From Acidobacteriota bacterium (lineage in GTDB: Bacteria; Acidobacteriota; Polarisedimenticolia; Gp22-AA2), in NCBI GenBank assembly GCA_016177515.1, contig JACOUZ010000287.1, positions 1 to 5,103 of the forward strand: a stretch of DNA of 5,103 nt, read 5' to 3'. Shown here in pieces: positions 1-5,103 of the stretch (within the stretch, counting starts at the first letter, position 1; each line of letters begins with the position of its first letter). The notes beneath the pieces are model-generated. The model searched no databases, had not been told where the DNA came from, and saw nothing but the letters and a program-made list of their open reading frames with translations. The position numbers were made by a program, and so were the translations under genes.

Positions 1-336
1 GACGACTTCCACTTCATGGACGAGCAGTCGTACGAGCAGTTCCACCTGGACCGCGCGGCCCTGGGAGATACGGTGCAGTGGCTGACGGAAGGGGTCACGC
101 TGCGCTCGATCGTCTTCGAGAGCAGGGTGGTCGGCGTCGAGCTGCCGCAGTTCGTCGAGCTCAAGGTGGTGGAGACCGGTCCCGGGGGGCGCTCGGACAT
201 GGCGAGCGGCAAGGTGACGAAGCCCGCGACGCTGGTGAACGGCACGCAGATCCGGGTCCCCGTCTACCTCGAGGCCGGCGAGACGGTCATGGTGGACACC
301 ACGACCGGCGAGTTCGTGAAGCGCGTCGGAAAGTAA
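1..336 (+). CDS. efp: Elongation factor P, C-terminal part (5' end outside window)
   Basis: EF-P binds the ribosome between the P and E sites in the cytoplasm and rescues ribosomes stalled at polyproline stretches. The window enters the gene in frame 1; 111 codons are visible before the TAA at 334-336. Compared with the 188-residue E. coli protein, about 79 N-terminal residues (domain I, with the modified-residue loop) are missing, so the type of modification cannot be judged. The visible part holds the F-H-F-M-D segment of OB domain II, the PQFVELKVVET strand and the domain III signature: KPATL, then G, then IRVPVYLEAGE, ending in VDTTTGEFVKRV. This fits the EF-P signature K-x-A-x4-G-x2-[LIV]-x-V-P. 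The end is a normal EF-P terminus, so only the left side is truncated, by the window edge. The first ATG in the window (16-18) is an internal Met, not the start. The next gene begins 46 bases after the stop. Confidence 0.97.
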   Translation, partial: DDFHFMDEQSYEQFHLDRAALGDTVQWLTEGVTLRSIVFESRVVGVELPQFVELKVVETGPGGRSDMASGKVTKPATLVNGTQIRVPVYLEAGETVMVDTTTGEFVKRVGK

Positions 337-370
337 CGGCCGGCCCGCGTCCCGCGGGGAGGAAGGCCGC

Positions 371-376
371 AGGAGG
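371..376 (+). promoter_or_regulatory. Ribosome binding site for the small exported protein
   Basis: AGGAGG lies 6 bases before the ATG at 383. It is a near-perfect Shine-Dalgarno match and supports this start over the internal ATG codons at 401 and 404, which would also remove the twin-arginine motif. Confidence 0.75.
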
Positions 377-382
377 GATCGC

Positions 383-733
383 ATGAAACTGTCGCGCAGG
401 ATGATGGCCCGCGCCGTGTTTGGCGCCCCCCTGGTGCTGGCCGCCGCGTCGGCCGCCCGGCTCGAATCCCTGTTCGGGATCGCCGCGGCGCGCGCCGCCG
501 CGCAGGCCGAGCCGCAGCCTTCGCCCGCGCCGGAGCCGGAAGAGCCACCTCTGGCCCGGTTCCTGGCGCGCCAGGAGGAGGGGCTGAGCGCCGCGGAGCG
601 CCGGCGCGTGCGCCGCGAGGTGACGCAGCTGGAGCAGGCGCTCAAGGAGGTCCGCGACTTCAAGATCGGCAACGACGTCCCCCCGAGCGGGACCTTCCGC
701 GCCCTCAGGACGAGGAGGCCCGATGCCCGGTGA
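383..733 (+). CDS. Small Tat-signal protein, likely detached N-terminal module of an amidase
   Basis: This 116-residue protein has no assigned function. Residues 4-10 (SRRMMAR) resemble the twin-arginine motif S-R-R-x-F-L-K. A hydrophobic stretch at about 11-25 follows, with possible cleavage near residues 34-42 (Ala-rich, ARAAAQA), so export by Tat (or Sec) is inferred. Then come a Pro/Glu linker (43-57) and a charged amphipathic helix at about 69-93 (LSAAERRRVRREV onward). The end is a short motif at 92-105 containing DFKIGNDVPP and TFRAL. From memory, exported amidases of several high-GC phyla carry the same order (signal, helix, N-x-V-x-P motif) fused ahead of the amidase domain. Here the amidase starts in another frame 11 bases before this stop. 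It may be a real separate subunit, a split gene, or the front half of a frameshifted gene. That it is coded is supported by its strong ribosome binding site and its coherent domain order. Confidence 0.75.
   Translation: MKLSRRMMARAVFGAPLVLAAASAARLESLFGIAAARAAAQAEPQPSPAPEPEEPPLARFLARQEEGLSAAERRRVRREVTQLEQALKEVRDFKIGNDVPPSGTFRALRTRRPDAR
712..718 (+). promoter_or_regulatory. Ribosome binding site for the amidase, inside the upstream gene
   Basis: GAGGAGG lies 4 bases before the ATG at 723 and inside the last codons of the preceding gene. The purine-rich match is strong but the spacing is short. It argues that the amidase can be started independently or by coupled re-initiation, rather than only by frameshift. 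Confidence 0.6.
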
Positions 734-2159
734 GGACCTCCTCTACAAGCCGGTCACCGAGCTGTCGCGGCTGATCCGCTCCCGGAAGGTCTCTCCCGTC
801 GAGCTGACCCGCGCCTGTCTTTCCCGCATCGATGCGCTCAACCCGAAGCTCTCCGCCTTCGTGACGGTCACCGCCGACCTGGCGCTGGCGCAGGCGAAGC
901 AGGCGGAAAAGGAGATCGTCGCCGGCACGAACCGCGGGCCGCTGCACGGCATCCCTTACGGCGCCAAGGATCTCGTCGCCACCCAGGGGATCAGGACGAC
1001 CTGGGGGGCCAGGCCCTACGAGAACCAGGTGTTCGACCGCGACGCGGCGATCATCCGGAAACTGCGCGACGCCGGGGCCATCCTCCTCGGCAAGCTGGCG
1101 ATGATCGAGCTGGCGGGGGGGCTCGGCTACTCGAAGGGGGACGCGTCCTTGACCGGCGCGGCGCACAACCCATGGGCCCTCGACCGCTGGACCTGCGGCT
1201 CGTCCTCCGGGTCGGGAGCGGCGGTCGCGGCGGCCCTGGTGCCGTTCGCCATCGGATCGGAGACCTGGGGGTCGATCGTCTGCCCGTCCTCCTTCTGCGG
1301 CGTGTCCGGCCTGCGTCCGACCTTCGGCCGGGTGTCGCGGCAGGGGGCGATGGCGCTGTCGTGGACCCTCGACAAGCTCGGCCCGATGGCCCGATCGGCC
1401 CGGGACTGCGAGATCGTCCTCGATCACATCCAGGGGCGCGACCCGGACGACCCGTACTCGTCCGATGAGAGGCCCGCGCCGCCGTCCGACCCGGCCGCGG
1501 CGAAACGCCTGCAGGTCGGCTACTTCAAGCTCGACTTCGAGAAGTTCGGCAACAGGTCGGTCGAGACGGCGTTCATGGCGGCACTCGACGATCTGCGCCG
1601 CTCCGGCGTGCGTCTGGAGGAGGCGAAGCTGCCCGACCTGCCGTTCGAGTCCACGACCATCGTCGTCCTGTCGGCCGAGGTGGCGACCGCCTTCGAGGAG
1701 CTGGAGAGATCGGGCGAAGCGCGCCTCATGGTGAGCGCCGGCGCGCCGTTGTCGTTCGTGGTCTCCCGGGCGGTGCGCGGCGCCGATTTCGTCAAGGCCC
1801 AGCGGGTGCGCACGGTCTGCCAGCAGGCAATGGCCGGTTTCTTCGCTCGCTACGACGTCCTGCTCTACCCGGGCGAGGGCCACACCGCCTTCCCGCTCGA
1901 CAAGGACTTCAGCGAGATCGCCTGGTCCGACCCCGTCGGCGCCGCCGGCAACCTGTGCGGCCTGCCGGCGATCGCGGTGCCGTGCGGCTTCGGGGAAGGC
2001 GGCCTGCCGGTCAGCCTGACGGCGCTGACCTCCGCTTTCGAAGAGAACAAGGGACTCTCCCTGGCCCGCCACTTCCAGCAGATCACCTCCTGGCACCTGA
2101 AGCGGCCGGCCCTCGACGCGCTGACCGGGATGCGCGCCGCCGGGTCCGCGGGCTCCTGA
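723..2159 (+). CDS. Amidase-signature family hydrolase
   Basis: This 478-residue serine hydrolase belongs to the amidase signature family (GatA, FAAH and relatives), which cleaves carboxamide C-N bonds. The Ser-cisSer-Lys triad is visible: Lys82 in HGIPYGAKD, Ser160 in CGSSSGSG and Ser184 in GSETWGSIVCP. The 24-residue spacing from cis-Ser to nucleophile equals that of FAAH (217 to 241). The family segments GLRPTFGRVSRQGAM (196-210), a DKLGP-R-D-VL block (217-233) and N-x2-GLPAIAVPCG (410-422) are also present. It is not clearly GatA: no GatB or GatC lies beside it, and the nucleophile is followed by Ile-Val instead of the usual Ile-Arg. The N-terminus (EDLLYKPVTELSRLIRSRKV) begins directly with the catalytic domain, without a signal peptide, so as read it is cytoplasmic. 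Related proteins that I recall are exported and have an N-terminal module, here apparently coded by the overlapping upstream gene. The substrate cannot be told from sequence. Confidence 0.95.
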   Translation: MPGEDLLYKPVTELSRLIRSRKVSPVELTRACLSRIDALNPKLSAFVTVTADLALAQAKQAEKEIVAGTNRGPLHGIPYGAKDLVATQGIRTTWGARPYENQVFDRDAAIIRKLRDAGAILLGKLAMIELAGGLGYSKGDASLTGAAHNPWALDRWTCGSSSGSGAAVAAALVPFAIGSETWGSIVCPSSFCGVSGLRPTFGRVSRQGAMALSWTLDKLGPMARSARDCEIVLDHIQGRDPDDPYSSDERPAPPSDPAAAKRLQVGYFKLDFEKFGNRSVETAFMAALDDLRRSGVRLEEAKLPDLPFESTTIVVLSAEVATAFEELERSGEARLMVSAGAPLSFVVSRAVRGADFVKAQRVRTVCQQAMAGFFARYDVLLYPGEGHTAFPLDKDFSEIAWSDPVGAAGNLCGLPAIAVPCGFGEGGLPVSLTALTSAFEENKGLSLARHFQQITSWHLKRPALDALTGMRAAGSAGS

Positions 2160-2165
2160 GGCCCC

Positions 2166-2903
2166 GTGGATCCGAGGGGCAAAGTCGCGCTGATCACGGG
2201 CGGCGCCCGCGTGGGGCGGTCCGTCTCCGAGGCGCTCGCCAGCCGCGGCTGCCACGTCGCCCTCGTCTACAACCGCTCGCGCGACGTCGCCGACGAGGCG
2301 GCGGGCCGGGCCCGTGCCCTCGGCGTCCGCGCCCTGGCGCTGCGCGCCGATCTGTCGGCGCCGAAAGGGGCCGCGGCGGCCGTCGACCTTGTGCGCGCGG
2401 ATCTCGGCGGCCCCGACATCCTGATCTGCATGGCGTCGGTCTATGAAAAGGTACCCTTCGGCCGCCTCGACGATGGCGCCTGGCGGGCCAGCCTCGACGT
2501 CGACCTGTCGAGCGCCTTCCACCTGGCGCGCCGCGCCGCGCCCCTGATGAACCGGGCGGGGGCCGGGCGAATCGTCCTGTTTGCCGACTGGCTGCCGAAG
2601 AGCGGCCGGCCGCGCTACCGCGGCTTCCTGCCGTACTACGTCGCCAAGGCGGGGATCGTGGGCCTGGCGGAAAGCCTGGCGCTCGAGCTGGCGCCCCGGA
2701 TTCTGGTGAACGCGATTGCGCCGGGACCGATCTTGAAACCGCCCGGGTTCAGCGCCCGCGCCGAGGCCGCGGTGCGCCGGGCGACGCCGCTCCGGCGCTG
2801 GGGCGGCGCGGCGGAAATCGCTCGCGCCGTGCTGTTCCTCGTGGAGACCGAGTTCGTCACCGGGGAATGCCTGCGCGTCGACGGCGGCCGCCACCTCCGC
2901 TGA
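2166..2903 (+). CDS. Short-chain dehydrogenase/reductase, pteridine-reductase-like
   Basis: This 245-residue protein has the usual length of a classical SDR, an NAD(P)H-dependent Rossmann-fold oxidoreductase acting in the cytoplasm. The cofactor motif is TGGARVG (11-17), followed by VYNRS (34-38), whose Arg37 suggests NADPH. The Y-x3-K pair is Tyr157/Lys161 (YYVAK), then VNAIAPGPI (181-189) and the C-terminal FVTGECLRVDGGR (230-242). Three positions are unusual for a classical SDR: the NNAG motif is replaced by CMAS (88-91), the catalytic Ser region reads FADW with Asp141, and the usual Asn of the V-N-L motif is Asp113. Asp in place of Ser and an A-S-x-[YF] motif are features of the PTR1/FolM pteridine reductase branch, so a pterin or similar ring may be the substrate; this is inference. 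The GTG start has only a weak GAGG (2158-2161) ahead of it. It lies 6 bases past the amidase stop, which points to coupled translation. Confidence 0.92.
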   Translation: MDPRGKVALITGGARVGRSVSEALASRGCHVALVYNRSRDVADEAAGRARALGVRALALRADLSAPKGAAAAVDLVRADLGGPDILICMASVYEKVPFGRLDDGAWRASLDVDLSSAFHLARRAAPLMNRAGAGRIVLFADWLPKSGRPRYRGFLPYYVAKAGIVGLAESLALELAPRILVNAIAPGPILKPPGFSARAEAAVRRATPLRRWGGAAEIARAVLFLVETEFVTGECLRVDGGRHLR

Positions 2904-2931
2904 CACGTCCCGGCCGGGGCAGCCGACCGAC

Positions 2932-4431
2932 ATGAAACCGTCTCGACGGTCGAAACGGGGAAAGGCAGGCGGGGGCGCCGCGGCGCCGGCCCCGGGCGAC
3001 CGGGCGGGGAGCGGACCGGCGCCCGGGAACCGCCGCCTGCGGCGCGACGCGGTGGTCATCTTCCTGGGCCTGTGGCTCGTGTACGGGGCGACGATCGACC
3101 GGACCGACGTCTACGACTACGCCCTGCAGCAGTTCGTGATCGCCTCGCTCGTCAGCAAGGGGACCTACGCGATTGGCGAGGCCGGGGACGATCGGCTGAA
3201 GCGGATCACCGACACCTTCGTCTACGAAGGGAAGCGGCTGCCCGCCAAGCAGCCGGGCCAGTTCACCATCGGGGCGCTGGCCTACCTGGCCTGTTCTCCC
3301 TTCGGGATCGCCTACAGCCGGGATCGGATCCTGGCGTCGGCGCTCGTCACCTGGCTGACCTCGTCGTTGCTGTCGGCCCTGGCGGCGGCCTGTATCTACC
3401 TGATGCTGGCGGGTGCGTGGGGTTACCCGCGCGGCCACTCCGCCGTGGCGGCGGCCGCCTCAGGGCTCGCGACCATCCTCTTCCCGTACTCGGGCGTCGC
3501 ACACCACGACATCCTCGCCGTCTCGTTTCTCGTCATGGCGCTCTACCTGATCGAGAGGTCGATCCGGGATGGGAAGCCAATCGTCGCGGACGGGCCGCCG
3601 GGCGCCGGAGGGCCGATGGGCGCCGGTGACGGGCGGGCCCTCGTCGCGCCTCTGGTCGCGGGGGTCCTCCTCGGCCTGACGCTGTTCACGTCGATGCTGC
3701 CGGGCGTCATCGTCGCGGTCCTGCTGGCGCGTGTCGTGCTCTCCCGGAACCTGAAGCGCGCCGCGGCCTTGCTGGGCGGCCTCTTCCTGGGCCTGCTGCC
3801 GCTTCTGGCCTACAACACGCACTACTTCGGGAATCCGTTCCTGCAGGCCAACGTGGCCGGGGGATTCACCGACACCTTCTTCCGTCCGGATTCCGCCGGC
3901 TTTCTGCATCATCTCAATGTCTATCTCGGCGCCGGCGACCTGTCGCTCGTCAAGTACATGCCCATCCTGGTCCTCGGAGGGGCGGGGACCTTTCTCCTGG
4001 GGTCCGGACTCGTCGAGCAGAAGCGCATGTTGTGGGCCGCGATTGCCCTGCATGTCGCCTATGTCCTGAACATCCAGACGATCGGAGACTGCCAGTACGG
4101 TCCCAGGTACCTGATCCCGATCGTGCCTCTGGCGATGCTCGGGCTGCCGGCCTTACTGGCGTGGGGACGGACGGGAGGAAGAGCCTGGCCGGCAGCGGTG
4201 ACGGGTGTCGTGACGGTCTATTCCGCGGCGGTGAATCTCGTCGGAGCCCTTGTGGGGACGATGTTCTGCGACACCCGCAAATTCGCGTTTCTCGAGGATC
4301 TCCCTTCGCTCGCGGCGCTGGCGCCGGCCCAATTCCCCCTGGCTCCGCTCTGCTCCGGCATCGCGCTCATCGCCATGGTCCTGGGCCTCGTCCGCGCCCG
4401 GCTCGCGCGCTCCGGCCGCTGGCCATCATGA
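2932..4431 (+). CDS. Multi-pass membrane protein, GT-C/PMT-type glycosyltransferase-like
   Basis: This 499-residue integral membrane protein has roughly 11-12 hydrophobic segments, at about 40-54, 111-122, 135-160, 170-187, 192-208, 236-270, 277-293, 342-358, 366-380, 390-410, 418-442 and 470-487. It starts with a basic, Gly/Ala/Pro-rich cytoplasmic tail (1-38). The first external loop holds acidic residues (TDVYDYALQQF, 58-68) and GKRLPAKQPGQF (100-111), like the D-x-x-x-Y and Y-x-x-K-x-P-G loop of polyprenyl-phosphate sugar transferases such as ArnT/PMT. Further marks are YNTHYFGNPF (294-303) and CQYGPRYLIPIVP (387-399), the latter typical of a bacterial group of hypothetical GT-C-like proteins. 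Sugar transfer from a lipid carrier on the outer face of the inner membrane is therefore plausible but not proven. Residues 213-236 form a Gly/Pro-rich loop. The ATG at 2932 has no strong ribosome binding site; a GTG at 3052 would drop the tail. It follows the SDR gene by 28 bases. Confidence 0.85.
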   Translation: MKPSRRSKRGKAGGGAAAPAPGDRAGSGPAPGNRRLRRDAVVIFLGLWLVYGATIDRTDVYDYALQQFVIASLVSKGTYAIGEAGDDRLKRITDTFVYEGKRLPAKQPGQFTIGALAYLACSPFGIAYSRDRILASALVTWLTSSLLSALAAACIYLMLAGAWGYPRGHSAVAAAASGLATILFPYSGVAHHDILAVSFLVMALYLIERSIRDGKPIVADGPPGAGGPMGAGDGRALVAPLVAGVLLGLTLFTSMLPGVIVAVLLARVVLSRNLKRAAALLGGLFLGLLPLLAYNTHYFGNPFLQANVAGGFTDTFFRPDSAGFLHHLNVYLGAGDLSLVKYMPILVLGGAGTFLLGSGLVEQKRMLWAAIALHVAYVLNIQTIGDCQYGPRYLIPIVPLAMLGLPALLAWGRTGGRAWPAAVTGVVTVYSAAVNLVGALVGTMFCDTRKFAFLEDLPSLAALAPAQFPLAPLCSGIALIAMVLGLVRARLARSGRWPS

Positions 4432-4448
4432 GGCACATGTTGTAGTAT
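4420..4448 (+). promoter_or_regulatory. Possible weak sigma-70-type promoter for the YceI gene
   Basis: TGGCCA (4420-4425) and TAGTAT (4443-4448) are each 4/6 matches to the -35 and -10 boxes, with a 17-base spacer. The -10 lies in a short AT-richer patch (TTGTAGTAT) that stands out in this GC-rich window and sits about 30 bases before the YceI start. Such matches arise by chance, so support is weak. Confidence 0.28.
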
Positions 4449-4460
4449 GCGCGCCCATCC

Positions 4461-4467
4461 AAGGAGG
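4461..4467 (+). promoter_or_regulatory. Ribosome binding site for the YceI gene
   Basis: AAGGAGG, within the purine run AAGGAGGAGA, lies 10 bases before the ATG at 4478. It is the strongest Shine-Dalgarno match in the window and fixes the start at the Met that opens the signal peptide. Confidence 0.8.
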
Positions 4468-4477
4468 AGACGAGACC

Positions 4478-5103
4478 ATGAATCTGCGACGCACTTCGAT
4501 CTCGGGCGGTCCGGGCCCGGCTCTTCCGGCCCTCATCCTGGCGGCGGCCGGGCTCCTGTCCGCCGCGACGCCGGCCTTCGCGGCGCCGGAGACGTACGTC
4601 ATCGATCCAGCGCACAGCGCCGTCGGCTTCTCCATCCGGCACCTGTTCAGCCGCGTGCCGGGGCGTTACACCAAGTTCGAGGGGAAGATCGTCGTCGACC
4701 GTGACGACTATTCCAAGAGCTCGGTCGAGGTGTCGATCGACGCCGCAAGCATCGACACCAACGAGCCGGCCCGGGACAAGCACCTGAAGAGCCCCGACTT
4801 CTTCGATGTCGTCAAGAACCCGAAGATCACCTTCAAATCCACCAGGGTGAACCAGTCCAGCCCGAACAAGCTCTCCGTCGAAGGGGACCTGACCATCCGC
4901 GGCACCACCAAGACGGTGACGCTCGATGTGGACGTCCTCGGATTCGGCCCGGGGTATGGCGGCGGCCTCCGCGGCGGATTCGAAGGGCGCACCCGGATCA
5001 ACCGCCAGGACTTCGGGGTCGCCTGGAACGACATCATCGAGGGAGGCGGCGCGGTCCTGGGGGAGGACGTGGACATCAGCCTGAACGTCGAGGCGGCCAA
5101 GGA
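4478..5103 (+). CDS. YceI-family periplasmic protein (3' end outside window)
   Basis: The gene runs off the right edge with 208 codons visible and no stop, so it is nearly complete: YceI proteins are usually about 190-220 residues with the signal. YceI proteins are secreted lipocalin-like beta barrels that bind isoprenoid-type lipids, and some are linked to stress or polyisoprenoid handling. Here a Sec signal peptide is seen: basic start MNLRR, hydrophobic core 15-29, and cleavage after AFA (33-35), giving a mature start at APETY. Family blocks follow in order: IDPAHSAVGFSIRHL (42-55, allowing for the Ile), ASIDTNEPARDKHLKSPDFF (90-109), PKITFKST (115-122), GDLTIRGTTKTVTLDV (136-151) and GRTRINRQDFGVAWN (170-184). 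No key block is missing. It sits 46 bases after the membrane protein gene, with its own strong ribosome binding site and a possible promoter, so it may be transcribed separately. The ligand cannot be judged from sequence. Confidence 0.95.
   Translation, partial: MNLRRTSISGGPGPALPALILAAAGLLSAATPAFAAPETYVIDPAHSAVGFSIRHLFSRVPGRYTKFEGKIVVDRDDYSKSSVEVSIDAASIDTNEPARDKHLKSPDFFDVVKNPKITFKSTRVNQSSPNKLSVEGDLTIRGTTKTVTLDVDVLGFGPGYGGGLRGGFEGRTRINRQDFGVAWNDIIEGGGAVLGEDVDISLNVEAAK

Noticed and set aside
338..358. GC-rich inverted repeat after EF-P (CCCGCG-TCC-CGCGGG at 344-358, preceded by GGCCGGCC) as a terminator
   Set aside because: The 6-bp stem has a 3-base loop and no T tract follows, so it does not qualify as an intrinsic terminator; such palindromes are frequent in this composition.
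723..2159. Amidase as GatA, with the small upstream protein as a GatC analogue
   Set aside because: The small protein carries a Tat-like signal and lacks the GatC pattern, no GatB is present, and the amidase nucleophile loop differs from GatA.
2909..2918. CCCGGCCGGG palindrome between the SDR and membrane protein genes as an operator or terminator
   Set aside because: It is a 10-base GC palindrome without a loop or T tract and with no second copy near another gene; chance is the simpler reading.
705..3059. A 784-codon open frame on the - strand spanning the amidase, SDR and start of the membrane protein genes
   Set aside because: It is Arg/Ala/Gly-rich with no recognisable domain, lies antisense to three clearly coding genes and crosses their boundaries. 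Long antisense open frames are expected at this GC content.
4447..4704. Open frame starting at the ATG at 4447
   Set aside because: It is out of frame with the clear YceI gene, Arg/Pro-rich, and has no ribosome binding site; the AAGGAGG lies inside it and serves the ATG at 4478.

Overview
This is a very GC-rich bacterial window, with G or C at nearly every third codon position. All genes lie on the + strand and are packed head to tail; the longest gaps between genes are about 46 bases. No RNA gene, mobile element, CRISPR array or long repeat was seen. The protein styles (an amidase of the type with an N-terminal leader module, a YceI protein, a YGPRYL-type membrane protein) and the composition would fit an uncultured Acidobacteriota-like or similar high-GC soil or sediment bacterium. 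That is a guess from style, not a taxonomic assignment.

Layout from left to right: (1) the 3' part of the elongation factor P gene, cut by the window edge; (2) a small exported protein with a Tat-like signal and a short helical tail; (3) an amidase-signature hydrolase whose start overlaps the end of gene 2 by 11 bases; (4) a short-chain dehydrogenase/reductase of pteridine-reductase type, starting with GTG 6 bases after the amidase stop and in the same reading frame; (5) a 499-residue multi-pass membrane protein that resembles GT-C/PMT-type glycosyltransferases; (6) a YceI-family secreted lipid-binding-type protein, cut by the right edge.

Genes 2-4 look like one translationally coupled unit (overlap, then a 6-base gap). 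Gene 5 follows after 28 bases and may share the transcript. The YceI gene has its own strong ribosome binding site and a possible weak promoter, so it may be a separate unit. EF-P is a housekeeping translation factor with no evident functional link to the genes after it.

The most interesting point is the gene 2/gene 3 junction. From memory of the family, related amidases carry a signal peptide, a short helical module ending in an N-x-V-x-P motif, and then the amidase domain in one polypeptide. Here the first two parts sit in a separate overlapping gene in a different frame. This could be a true gene split, a frameshift mutation, an assembly error, or a +1 recoding site. I found no clear sign of an undescribed multi-gene system; most of the window is ordinary chromosomal housekeeping and metabolic content.
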